Assembly (NCBI GenBank): GCA_017461725.1
Contig: JAFTXG010000015.1
Location: forward strand, 62,001 to 126,000
Origin: Lachnospiraceae bacterium
Lineage (GTDB): Bacteria; Bacillota; Clostridia; Lachnospirales; Lachnospiraceae
Direction: 5' to 3'
Length of the DNA: 64,000 nucleotides
Of this stretch, positions 16,583 to 25,054 are shown piece by piece (within the stretch, counting starts at the first letter, position 1; every line of letters begins with the position of its first letter). The translations under genes and the position numbers were made by a program. Under the pieces are notes generated by a model. It made no database searches, was not told the DNA's origin, and worked only from the letters and a program-made list of their open reading frames with translations.

Positions 16583-18685
16583 TCACAGCCCCAATTCATT
16601 CACCGGCGGCTGACAGCTGCGCCCGCGGCACACATAAAAGGTGGTCCTGTCGTTTTTCAGCGGGTATTCCTCCGTCGGCCCGTCCAATACATTGATCACC
16701 GTATCCAGCGGAATTTTACAGGACAGACCGGCCAAATCCCGTTCATCCTTCGGCACGACGGTGATCTTATCCGGCACATCCAGATAGTCAGACAGTGCGA
16801 TCAGAAACATGGCGTGACCGGCGGGATAATCAGCCGCCTCCCCGCTCATAAACTGAAGCTGATCCTCTGCTCTCTCGCCAAACCGTTCATCCCCCGTGAT
16901 CAGATACAGCTGCACCAGGTTATAGGCCATGGCCGAATTCCCGCTGAACACAGCCCCGTCATAAGTCTCCTTGGGCCGAATAATCAGCTGTTCCCCGTCT
17001 CTCCCGTACAGGAAAAATCCGCCGGACACCTCATCATAAAATTCGTTTATTGCCTTGCCACAAAACCGGCACGCATCATCGAGATAGCTGCTTTCCAGAG
17101 TTGCTCCGTACAGTTCCAGCAGCGCAAAGATCTCAAAGGCATAATCATCCAGAAATCCCTTGCCGCTTCGTTTCCCGTCCCGCCAACTGACATACAGGGT
17201 ATCCTGCTCACAGAGATTCTCCCGGATAAACTTTTGTGCATTGAGGGCGGCATCCAGATAAGCGGAATCTGCGGTGACACGGTACAGCCGACACATGGCT
17301 GCGATCATCAGTCCGTTCCAGGCAGTCAGAATTTTGTCATCCAGATGAAGGGCATATCGCTGCCTGCGGTACTCGTAAACGGTCTGCAAGCAGGCCGTGA
17401 TGTTTTCGGCGCTGCCATCGCTGAATCCGTCCGGGTTTCCGCTGCCGATCCGGTCATCTCCGTTATCTCCGGTTTCCCCGCCGATCTCATGACGTTTCAA
17501 TCGATTCGGTATACTTTTCCCCTCAAAATTCCCCTCCTCGGTGATATCAAAATACGCATTGAACTCACTTCCTGCCCGCACGCCCAGGATACCGATGATC
17601 TCTGCCGGCTCAAGGAGATAGTATTTTCCCTCCACGCCCTCACTGTCCGCATCCTGCGCGCTGTAAAATCCCCCTGCAGCCGATGTCATCTCCCGCAGCA
17701 CATAGGCGGCAGTCTTTTCCGCCACGTCACGGTACAGCTTATTTTTTGTGATCTGATACGCCTTGCAGTAGGCCAAAATCAACAGCGCATTGTCGTAGAG
17801 CATTTTCTCAAAGTGGGGCACCAGAAAATACCGGTCGGTGGAATACCGGCAAAATCCTCCGCCGATGTGGTCAAACATCCCGCCCCGATACATCTGAAGC
17901 AATGTCTTCTCCGCCATTTTCAGAGCTTCTCGATCTTTGCTCTCTTTATAATACCGCATCAAAAACAGCAGATTGTGGGGCGTGGGAAATTTGGGCTCCT
18001 TCCGATAGCCGCCAAAGCCGCCGTACTCACCATCAAAGGTGCGCTTAAAATACTCCACCGCCTGACGAATCAGCGGTGATTCCATCCGTCCTGTCGAATC
18101 CTCCCCTTGGCTCAGATGCAATCCCACGCTCCCTTTCGAATCAGATTTTTGACGCAGACGCAAATCAACACTCCCCGCCGGGGCTGACGCTCCGCTCAGG
18201 TGGGCGATGATATCCTCCGCCGATTTTAACAGTCCCTCCCGGTTCACCGTCCAGCTCTCATGGACCGCCAGCAAAAGCTCCTTCAGACCCGGCTGCCCAT
18301 ACCGGGCTGTCTTGGGAAAATAGGTCCCGGCAAAGAACGGCTTCTGATCGGGAGTCAGAAACACCGTGGTAGGCCAGCCGCCGCTTCCCGTGAAGGCCTG
18401 ACACACCGCCATATAGATGCTGTCGATGTCAGGACGCTCCTCCTTATCCACTTTAATGGAAATAAAATATTGATTCAGGAGCGCCGCGACCTCCTGATCC
18501 TCAAAGCTCTCGTGGGCCATCACATGGCACCAGTGACAGGTACTGTAACCGATACTTAAAAATACCGGCTTATCCTCCGCCCTCGCCCGGGCAAAGGCCT
18601 CATCACACCAGGGATACCAGTCCACCGGATTCTCCGCATGCTGCAATAAATATGGACTTGTCTGATCCTTCAACCGATTCTGCAT
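16583..18685 (-). CDS. Thioredoxin-domain/(alpha/alpha)6-barrel protein (DUF255, YyaL-like)
   Basis: A 700-residue protein of the conserved YyaL/SSP411 family: an N-terminal thioredoxin-like domain with the STCHWCHVM motif (CxxC), then a six-hairpin barrel resembling glycan epimerases and glucanases. Its biochemical role is unknown. It begins [21 protein letters not shown], the family hallmark; start 18685 is chosen because GGAGG lies just upstream. Two unusual low-complexity insertions are present, one after the thioredoxin domain with a duplicated GSVxLxLxQ unit and one Gly/Asp-rich (about residues 400-430). It follows the tocopherol-cyclase-like gene by about 29 bp. Confidence 0.83.
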   Translation of the reverse strand: MQNRLKDQTSPYLLQHAENPVDWYPWCDEAFARARAEDKPVFLSIGYSTCHWCHVMAHESFEDQEVAALLNQYFISIKVDKEERPDIDSIYMAVCQAFTGSGGWPTTVFLTPDQKPFFAGTYFPKTARYGQPGLKELLLAVHESWTVNREGLLKSAEDIIAHLSGASAPAGSVDLRLRQKSDSKGSVGLHLSQGEDSTGRMESPLIRQAVEYFKRTFDGEYGGFGGYRKEPKFPTPHNLLFLMRYYKESKDREALKMAEKTLLQMYRGGMFDHIGGGFCRYSTDRYFLVPHFEKMLYDNALLILAYCKAYQITKNKLYRDVAEKTAAYVLREMTSAAGGFYSAQDADSEGVEGKYYLLEPAEIIGILGVRAGSEFNAYFDITEEGNFEGKSIPNRLKRHEIGGETGDNGDDRIGSGNPDGFSDGSAENITACLQTVYEYRRQRYALHLDDKILTAWNGLMIAAMCRLYRVTADSAYLDAALNAQKFIRENLCEQDTLYVSWRDGKRSGKGFLDDYAFEIFALLELYGATLESSYLDDACRFCGKAINEFYDEVSGGFFLYGRDGEQLIIRPKETYDGAVFSGNSAMAYNLVQLYLITGDERFGERAEDQLQFMSGEAADYPAGHAMFLIALSDYLDVPDKITVVPKDERDLAGLSCKIPLDTVINVLDGPTEEYPLKNDRTTFYVCRGRSCQPPVNELGL

Positions 18686-18714
18686 ATATCCTCCATTCTG
18701 CCGCTGGGCGGCCA

Positions 18715-19560
18715 TCAACGCGGGTATTCATACTCGAAAGACGCCCGCTCCGTTTCAATCTCAAACAATGTTTTCCCCGCCTTCCGAAACCGGTAGGATG
18801 CCCAGCAGACCGCGCTCTCGTGTATCGTCCTGATCATATCCCCGTTTACGGGTGCCTTGAGCGGACGGGCAAGCGCCTCAAGAAGGCATACTTCCAGTTC
18901 CATATCTCCCTGAACGATTCTGATCCTGCCGTCTCGGATCTGGACTGCCCGCGCACCCAGATAAGTCGCAAGCCTATACTCCTTCCCCCGCCACAGCACA
19001 GCGGCGATGACACCGGTAAAGCGAATGCCTGCCAGCGGAATATCCGCCACGGACAGCATCAGCGATCCGCCGTCAAAAAAGCACTGTGTCCAGGCATATT
19101 CCTTCGGGAATGACCTCCCCCTGTCACCCTCCCAGTAGCCACAGGCATTCTGAAACGAAAACTCCTCCCCGTTGACACACACTGTTCCGCTCACGGAATG
19201 ACGCATACTGTAAACACTGTGTCGGCATTCCATAAGGGGAACCAGCGCGAAGGGTCCCATAATATCGTATCTCAGCGGGGTAAGCTGTCCAAAATCCAGC
19301 TTACCCACCGCCGTCAGCTCCGGCGTGTGCAGATCCAGCCGGATACCATCCTCCCCAAACTGATTCGCCCCGATGGAAAGCTGCTTTCCCTTTCGCTGAA
19401 ACGCCTCGCAAGGCAGAGCTCCGGTCCAGGCCTCCTCCTCCGTTATGATCTGAATCGAACAGGTGCGGCTCTGGCCGGTCTGGTGGACCGCCGGGATCAT
19501 CGCCAACGTCTGTGCATCGGACTGACATTTCAGATACCAGCCATAAAAAAATGTTTTCAT
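18715..19560 (-). CDS. Tocopherol-cyclase-family protein
   Basis: A 281-residue beta-rich protein that I recognise as the tocopherol cyclase-like family found in many gut Clostridia. The N-terminal GWYLKCQ and the central [18 protein letters not shown] segment are characteristic. These bacteria do not make tocopherol, so the true substrate, probably a lipid or polyprenyl compound, is unknown. An ATG at 19560 is preferred; the GTG at 19572 lies inside the hairpin described below. The ribosome binding site is the GGAG in that hairpin's 3' arm, 11 bp from the ATG, which suggests translational control. Confidence 0.75.
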   Translation of the reverse strand: MKTFFYGWYLKCQSDAQTLAMIPAVHQTGQSRTCSIQIITEEEAWTGALPCEAFQRKGKQLSIGANQFGEDGIRLDLHTPELTAVGKLDFGQLTPLRYDIMGPFALVPLMECRHSVYSMRHSVSGTVCVNGEEFSFQNACGYWEGDRGRSFPKEYAWTQCFFDGGSLMLSVADIPLAGIRFTGVIAAVLWRGKEYRLATYLGARAVQIRDGRIRIVQGDMELEVCLLEALARPLKAPVNGDMIRTIHESAVCWASYRFRKAGKTLFEIETERASFEYEYPR

Positions 19561-19570
19561 AATACACTTC

Positions 19571-19607
19571 ACTCCGGGAAATAGATATGCCTATTATCTC
19601 CCGGAGT
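19571..19607 (-). promoter_or_regulatory. Hairpin that covers the ribosome binding site of the tocopherol-cyclase-like gene
   Basis: ACTCCGGGA (19571-19579) and TCCCGGAGT (19599-19607) are perfectly complementary, with further A-T pairs inside. In the minus-strand mRNA the GGAG needed for initiation is within the 3' arm, so the folded RNA would hide it. No T run follows, so it is not a terminator. Confidence 0.5.
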
Positions 19608-19629
19608 GAACATAATTATTTGATCAATA

Positions 19630-20334
19630 TTAATCCTCTGATACTGTGTCGGCCTTCTGCACCAATCGAATCATCAGCTCCATATCCATGCCGTCAGCCA
19701 GGCGCTTTAACGTAGACAATGAAGGATTTCCCAGACCGCGCTCAAGCTTGCTGATATCCGCCTGATAAATGCCGGTTCTCGCCGCCAACTGAGTCTGAGT
19801 CAGCCGCGACATCTCCCGCGCGGTTGACAAATAGTATGCCAGCAGGTGATTTAAATCGGGCTTTTTCTGTTCCTCTGCAGTGATGCCTTCACGCTGCGTC
19901 TCTGCCCCGGAAGTCAGCAATTCTATGGCTTTTCGGTATTTCTCCGCGCGCTTTTTCGCCCGCTCATCCACAACATCCAGTCTGGTCAGGTCGCTATTGT
20001 GTTTGAGGTCAGCCAACTTCACCTTCGCTGCGATGGGATTTCTCTTGATTTCCCGCACATATTCCATGTAGGGTACCGCTTCGTCGTGGGTCAGCAGCCT
20101 CAGCGCAGAAATAATTTCATCGGTAAATCCGGCGCGCTCCAATTCCTCAAAGGTAACATCTGCGTCCTCCACCACATCGTGCAGCAGCGCCACACAGACC
20201 GTGCTCTCGTCGGTCATCTGCTCTGCCAAATGAATCGGATGGTAAATGTAGGGAATGCCGTTTTTGTCCACCTGGTCCTTGTGGGCTTCAAAGGCAATCT
20301 GCATCGCCTTTTTTGTGAGAGGTGTGTAAAGCAT
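19630..20334 (-). CDS. RSH-like HD hydrolase fused to an XRE helix-turn-helix domain
   Basis: A 234-residue protein. Residues 1-150 are an HD domain of the RelA/SpoT hydrolase type: AHKDQVDKNGIPYIYHP (His32), LLHDVVED (His52-Asp53) and KLADLKHNS. Residues about 165-225 are a Cro/C1-type helix-turn-helix (LTQTQLAARTGIYQADISKLERG). The HD part resembles small alarmone hydrolases that remove pyrophosphate from (p)ppGpp; no synthetase domain is present. The fusion suggests a regulator that senses or cleaves a nucleotide. AAAGGAG is well placed before the ATG. It leads the unit with the tocopherol-cyclase-like and thioredoxin-domain genes. Confidence 0.8.
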   Translation of the reverse strand: MLYTPLTKKAMQIAFEAHKDQVDKNGIPYIYHPIHLAEQMTDESTVCVALLHDVVEDADVTFEELERAGFTDEIISALRLLTHDEAVPYMEYVREIKRNPIAAKVKLADLKHNSDLTRLDVVDERAKKRAEKYRKAIELLTSGAETQREGITAEEQKKPDLNHLLAYYLSTAREMSRLTQTQLAARTGIYQADISKLERGLGNPSLSTLKRLADGMDMELMIRLVQKADTVSED

Positions 20335-20507
20335 GGGATGTCTCCTTTCCTATGAGCAAATAGTTTCAGGCTTTTCTTTTCCCCTTGATCGTCGCCGCGT
20401 ATGCGCTGCTGCACAGTCCAGGTACCGCAAAAGCGCTGAACAACGGCTCCATGCCCGGCGTCTGCCAGATCCGGCCGCCAACAGTGCGATAAAGATAAAT
20501 CAGGTAT

Positions 20508-20536
20508 ATTTTATCATGGCCGGAATCAGAATACAA
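20508..20536 (-). promoter_or_regulatory. Promoter candidate for the HD-XRE unit
   Basis: Minus strand TTGTAT (20531-20536), 17 bp, TAAAAT (20508-20513). It implies a leader of about 165 nt (20335-20500), GC-rich, in which I recognise no riboswitch. The start of the leader region lies just beyond the terminator of the preceding operon. Confidence 0.45.
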
Positions 20537-20552
20537 GTCCGGATCGATTTTT

Positions 20553-20599
20553 GCCAAACAAACAAGTCACCGCAAAAGTGTGAGAACCTTTGCGGTGAC
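20553..20599 (-). terminator. Terminator of the seven-gene hydrolase operon
   Basis: GTCACCGCAAA (20566-20576) pairs perfectly with TTTGCGGTGAC (20589-20599), 11 bp; on the minus strand it is followed by TTGTTTGTTT. It begins 5 bp after the stop codon of the serine hydrolase gene. Confidence 0.8.
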
Positions 20600-20603
20600 T
20601 GTA

Positions 20604-21788
20604 TTAATCGTTCAAGCAGGAATACACTGCGTTCTTCAATCTGGGCTGATACCAGCCCTCTCTGGGATTTAGAGTGTGCTGGGCATAGAACACAGCCAGA
20701 CCGATGGAAGGATCGCAGAAGGCCGTGGAGCCTGCCGCTCCTCCCCAGCCGAACTGGCCCGGATTGCAGATGATATCAGCTTTTCCCGGATCCATGCAGG
20801 TATGTACTCCAAGACCGTACCCACAGCCGGAAAGCTGCCGCCAGTTGAAATCCTTCAGCTGGGTTTCATTTAACCGGTTGGTCTGCATCAACTTCACGGA
20901 ATAGGGCGATAAGATACGCTCACCGTTTATCCCCCTGCCGTATCCCGCCAGAGCGGCCATGAGTTTGGCGTAATCACTGACGGTCGTAATGATCCCTCCG
21001 CCTCCGCTGTCAAATTCTTCGCCCCGAAGACTGCTGACTCTTTCCTTCCCCACATTGCGGAAATATCCGTCCTTTGCATTTCCAGACTTCTGAGCCTCCA
21101 CAATATCAAAAGCTTCATTGTCCGAAGAAACAAAGGAATACTGCTCTGCGGTCTTCTCCAATGTTTCCGGTGTATGGTGATATACACTCTGATTCATCTC
21201 CAGCGGTTCAAAAATATTTTCCTTCACATAGTCCCTGAATTTCTGACCGGACACCACGCTGACCACGGCAGCCAGCACATCGTGACAAATACTGTAGCGC
21301 CAGTGTGTCCCCGGTTCAAAGGCAAGGGTGGTTGATGCCAGACAGCGGATCGTCTCAACGGTGTCCATTCTTCCCTCTGTCAATATCCTCGCCCGCTCAA
21401 GTCCCTGGGGATCAATCTGGTAGGTGAATCCGGCGGTCATGGTGAACAGATGATTAAGCGTGATCGGAGTGTTTGCTTTGCGAATACCGCCATCTTTTTC
21501 CTTAACGTACATAGTGCGAAACTCAGGAATATATTCATACAGAGGATCGCTGAGCAAAATCTTCCCCCGCTCCAGCAGCTGAGTGGCCGCAGTCACCGTC
21601 GTAATTTTTGAGCAGGAATAAATATTGTACATTTCCTCCCCGGTCAGCGGAATCCGGTTTTCCAGGTCAGAATATCCCGCCGCATACTGAAAGACCTTTT
21701 TTCCGCCCAGATACACTTCAATGGCATTTCCCGGTGTCCGCTCCGCCGCCATCTCATCCATGAACAGTTTTAAATTTGTAACATCCAT
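20604..21788 (-). CDS. Class C beta-lactamase-fold serine hydrolase
   Basis: A 394-residue penicillin-binding-protein-like hydrolase without signal peptide. The nucleophile motif is SCSK (SxxK) and the second motif is YSICH in HWRYSICHDVLA (YxN type). Such enzymes include esterases, D-aminopeptidases and lactamases; the substrate is open. The start at 21788 fits the family (MDVTNLKLF) and has GGAGG 10 bp upstream; an ATG at 21851 and a further codon at 21854 would add about 22 residues. It is the last gene of an operon with an alpha/beta hydrolase, three amidohydrolase-type enzymes, a MATE exporter and an esterase. Confidence 0.82.
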   Translation of the reverse strand: MDVTNLKLFMDEMAAERTPGNAIEVYLGGKKVFQYAAGYSDLENRIPLTGEEMYNIYSCSKITTVTAATQLLERGKILLSDPLYEYIPEFRTMYVKEKDGGIRKANTPITLNHLFTMTAGFTYQIDPQGLERARILTEGRMDTVETIRCLASTTLAFEPGTHWRYSICHDVLAAVVSVVSGQKFRDYVKENIFEPLEMNQSVYHHTPETLEKTAEQYSFVSSDNEAFDIVEAQKSGNAKDGYFRNVGKERVSSLRGEEFDSGGGGIITTVSDYAKLMAALAGYGRGINGERILSPYSVKLMQTNRLNETQLKDFNWRQLSGCGYGLGVHTCMDPGKADIICNPGQFGWGGAAGSTAFCDPSIGLAVFYAQHTLNPREGWYQPRLKNAVYSCLND

Positions 21789-21878
21789 CGCGTCTTCGCC
21801 TCCGATTTTCCCAACCGTTACGGTTTTATCACTCTCCGGCATCTGTCTCATCACGTTTTGTCATCCTGTCATTATCCC

Positions 21879-22628
21879 TCAACGACAATATCTCAGGATA
21901 AACTCTACCACCGGCTCCGGATGCTCCAACCCATGCGGGTGATGATCACAGCCCGGCTTCATATGCACCTGCAATGCTGCGCCAGCCTGCTCATATGCCC
22001 GCTGAAGAAACACCCCATTTTCACAGAAAGGAACTACACTGTCGCTGTCTCCTGCCACCATCACCACCGGAATCCGGTTTTCCACCAGCACATGCAGGCG
22101 GTCAAGGGGCATCTCCCGATAAGCCAACAGTTCGGAAATACTGTCCATTCCAAGTGCATTCAAAATCTCTGAGTAATCTCCGGAAAGAGGGTTTCCAACA
22201 CCGAACCCACAGGGACAGCTCATATAGTTCACGACCGGTGCATCCAGATACAGGCACTTAACCAGCTCCGGATAGTTGGCCGCCAGCTTGATCGCGATCA
22301 GCCCGCCACAGCTCATTCCCACCGGTACGCACTGGGGATTTAAATCATACTGTTCCTGGACATACCGAATAAACCGAGCCTTTCGATCCAGATCCGGATC
22401 GGTACCCCACCGGTTATCGTTCCGGATATAGCAGAGGTGAAATCCCTTTTCCAGCAACGGGATCTCCACCGCCTCCGGGAACGCGTTCCAGTACTCCGTT
22501 TTTACAGCCAGATAACCATTCCTCTTCTCAGCGTTAGGAAATACCACAATCGCCTCGTGTTCCTCAAACGCAAATTTCCGACAGGAATAGCCCATCCACT
22601 CTTCCATGTCTTTTAATACTCCGGTCAT
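21879..22628 (-). CDS. Alpha/beta hydrolase
   Basis: A 249-residue cytoplasmic serine hydrolase. The nucleophile elbow is GMSCGG, the acid is in VAGDSDSVVPF and the His is in GCDHHPHG. An N-terminal segment (VVFPNAEKRNGYLAVKTEYW) precedes the core and resembles prolyl-oligopeptidase-type hydrolases. GGAG is 7 bp before the ATG. It lies 24-90 bp before the serine hydrolase and 30 bp after the amidohydrolase, so the three are co-transcribed. Confidence 0.8.
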   Translation of the reverse strand: MTGVLKDMEEWMGYSCRKFAFEEHEAIVVFPNAEKRNGYLAVKTEYWNAFPEAVEIPLLEKGFHLCYIRNDNRWGTDPDLDRKARFIRYVQEQYDLNPQCVPVGMSCGGLIAIKLAANYPELVKCLYLDAPVVNYMSCPCGFGVGNPLSGDYSEILNALGMDSISELLAYREMPLDRLHVLVENRIPVVMVAGDSDSVVPFCENGVFLQRAYEQAGAALQVHMKPGCDHHPHGLEHPEPVVEFILRYCR

Positions 22629-22658
22629 GGTTTTTCTCCTTTTCTCTCAATCCCGCCG

Positions 22659-23804
22659 TTATTGAACGCGCTTTCCGTCAATCAGAACCATCTCCACCGT
22701 GGTCATGGACTCAAAAGGACTTCCATCGGTGATCACGATATCCGCGTCCTTCCCCACTTCCAGAGAACCTACCCGGTCCTCGATACCGATATGGCGTGCA
22801 GGATTGATGGTAATCGCCTGCAGTGCCTTAAACGGATCCATGCCCGCCTTCACCGCCATGCCGGCACACAGTGGAAGGAATTCCTGCCGGGTCACCGGCG
22901 AATCGGTGATAATGGATACCTGACAACCTGCAGCCGCCAAGACTCCCGGTGTACACCAGTCCATATTGCGCAATTCAATTTTGGACGCATTGCACATAGA
23001 AGGGCCCACCGCCAGCGGTACATTCTCCCTCGCCAGCTCCTCCACGATCAGATGTCCCTCTGTCACATGCTCCAGCGTAATCTTCAAGTTAAACTCCTTT
23101 GCGATTCGAAGAGCAGTAAAAATATCCTCCGCCTCATGGGCATGAGCCTTCAGCGGAATCTCCCGTTTCATCACCGGGATCATGGCTTCCAGTTTCATAT
23201 CAAAGGCAGGATATTTTGACCTATCATCCCCGGCTGCCTCCTTCTTGCGCAGATATTCAGCCGCCTTAAACAGGGTTTCTCTAAGAATCGCCGCCGTCGT
23301 CATACGGCTGCAATCCTTTTTGCTTTTGTAAGCATTTTTCGGATTCTCACCGAATGCGCACTTCATCGCCACGCCGTCGCGGATAACCATATCATCCACC
23401 CGTTTTCCCACGGTCTTGATCGCCACAAAGGTTCCTCCGATCACGTTGGCACTGCCAGGACCGGTGCAGACTGTCGTGACGCCTGCCTTTGCCGCCTTTT
23501 CAAAGGTGGGGAGCGTGGGCTTTATCGCGTCAATTCCTCTCAGGTGAGGACAAACAATGTCATTCTTCTCGTTTACATCGCCTCCGGCATCTCCCATTCC
23601 GTATCCACTGAGACCAATATGTCCGTGAGCCTCCACAAAGCCGGGATAAATCTCTTTTCCGGCGGCATCGATCACCTCCGCCCCGTCCGGGATCTGAAGA
23701 TCGGTTCCGATCGCAGCGATTTTTCCGTTCTCGATCAGGATATCTGCCTGAAACGCTTCCTCTACAATAGCATTATGAATATTTCCGCCTTTAATCCAAA
23801 TCAT
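22659..23804 (-). CDS. Amidohydrolase-superfamily metal enzyme (imidazolonepropionase-like)
   Basis: A 381-residue TIM-barrel amidohydrolase with the beta-strip typical of the hydantoinase/imidazolonepropionase type. Metal ligands visible are HGH (EAHGHIG) after strand 1, the two later histidines (AHAHEAED and LEHVTEGH) and the C-terminal Asp (IITDSP). It would hydrolyse a cyclic amide or an N-acyl amino acid; the precise substrate is unknown. GGAGG is 8 bp upstream. It sits 59 bp downstream of the M20 gene. Confidence 0.84.
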   Translation of the reverse strand: MIWIKGGNIHNAIVEEAFQADILIENGKIAAIGTDLQIPDGAEVIDAAGKEIYPGFVEAHGHIGLSGYGMGDAGGDVNEKNDIVCPHLRGIDAIKPTLPTFEKAAKAGVTTVCTGPGSANVIGGTFVAIKTVGKRVDDMVIRDGVAMKCAFGENPKNAYKSKKDCSRMTTAAILRETLFKAAEYLRKKEAAGDDRSKYPAFDMKLEAMIPVMKREIPLKAHAHEAEDIFTALRIAKEFNLKITLEHVTEGHLIVEELARENVPLAVGPSMCNASKIELRNMDWCTPGVLAAAGCQVSIITDSPVTRQEFLPLCAGMAVKAGMDPFKALQAITINPARHIGIEDRVGSLEVGKDADIVITDGSPFESMTTVEMVLIDGKRVQ

Positions 23805-23863
23805 TTATTACCCCTCCAACTCTCTCCGTTTTAATTTTTTTCCATCAACTGCGGCATTATTTT

Positions 23864-25054
23864 TCATTCTGTGTCAAACTGCTCCTGAGCATTCTTCACC
23901 AGCTCCGGATTCAGAACGATATCATACATCATTCCTGCCATCACCTTTGCAGAGTTCATCAGGCAAGATTTCGCACTCTCTGTCTTTCCGGCGTCCACCC
24001 ACTCCTGGGAGTGACCGGATGCCGCACAGTAGGGCAGATACACCAGCGCACTGGGTACGATGACCGATACATTTCCAAAATCAGTGGACCCTCCGCTGTC
24101 GCGAACCGATTCCCTGTCGATGGGGACGCCCAATTGCCGCAGGTTCTCTACGGCCACTTCTGCCAATGCCAGATTCGGTTTGCGGGCAGCAAAGGTGTTT
24201 TCACTGGTCAGAATTTCCGCCTCCGTCTCCGTCATCAGACAGGCGCCCTGAATAATCTTCCGAAACCGCTCCTCCAGCTCACTCAGATACGCATTGTCCT
24301 TGGAGCGCAGGGTATAGTTCGCCCTGGCAACCGCAGGAACCACGTTGGATGGCCCGAAGGTCTCCGCTATGGTATAGTGCATCCTCGTACCGTCCTTTAC
24401 ATGCTCGCGCATGAACTCAATCCCGTTGAAGGACAGGAGCATGGCATCCGCTGCGCTTCGCCCATTGTAGGGTGCTCCGGCTGCGTGGGAACTCTTTCCC
24501 TTAAAGGTTACCCTGAAGGTTCTCAATGCCATGGACCTGGCTCCGACGAAAGCCGCCTTCCCACAGGCATGGGTGCCCAGCGCGATATCCAATTCGGAAA
24601 AACAGCCGTTTTTTGCCATGGTGATCTTTCCGCCGAAGGTCTCTTCCGCGGGAGTCCCGTAAACGGTGATCGTAAACGGCACCCCTGCACTTTCTGCGCC
24701 GGGAAAATCTGTCGTTTCGAATATCTTTTTCATCGCAACCGCCGCGCCGATGGCCGCCGGGGTCTGCAGATGATGACCGCAGGCGTGTCCCCGGTCTGCC
24801 AGTGCGTCATACTCACCGAGGATACCGATATTTGGGCCACCGATCCCATTACTCCAGGTTGCACGGAAAGCAGTCTCCAGACCGCCTATCCCTCTCTCTA
24901 CCTGAAACCCTTCTGCCTCCAGCGCATTCTCCAGAAGTTCAGCGGCAGCGTACTCCTTGCCACCGCCCTCCGGATGATCAAAAATACGGCTGGCCATGTC
25001 GAACAACGCTTCCCCCTGTTCATCTATACACTGAAACAAAGCCTCTTTACTCAT
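23864..25054 (-). CDS. M20-family metallo-amidohydrolase (AbgB-like)
   Basis: A 396-residue dizinc hydrolase of the M20D group that includes aminobenzoyl-glutamate and N-acyl amino acid amidohydrolases. The metal motif is GHACGHH; other ligands include the PAEETFGG glutamates. A dimerisation lid domain is inserted around residues 180-290. No signal peptide. It overlaps the stop of the D-aminoacylase gene by 4 bp, so the two are translated together and may act in sequence on N-acylated amino acids. Confidence 0.86.
   Translation of the reverse strand: MSKEALFQCIDEQGEALFDMASRIFDHPEGGGKEYAAAELLENALEAEGFQVERGIGGLETAFRATWSNGIGGPNIGILGEYDALADRGHACGHHLQTPAAIGAAVAMKKIFETTDFPGAESAGVPFTITVYGTPAEETFGGKITMAKNGCFSELDIALGTHACGKAAFVGARSMALRTFRVTFKGKSSHAAGAPYNGRSAADAMLLSFNGIEFMREHVKDGTRMHYTIAETFGPSNVVPAVARANYTLRSKDNAYLSELEERFRKIIQGACLMTETEAEILTSENTFAARKPNLALAEVAVENLRQLGVPIDRESVRDSGGSTDFGNVSVIVPSALVYLPYCAASGHSQEWVDAGKTESAKSCLMNSAKVMAGMMYDIVLNPELVKNAQEQFDTE

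Noticed and set aside
20366-20557. 63-codon frame on the minus strand between the serine hydrolase and HD-XRE genes
   Set aside because: It overlaps the promoter candidate, has a TTG start without a clear ribosome binding site and no recognised motif. It is more likely leader sequence, although a short peptide cannot be excluded.
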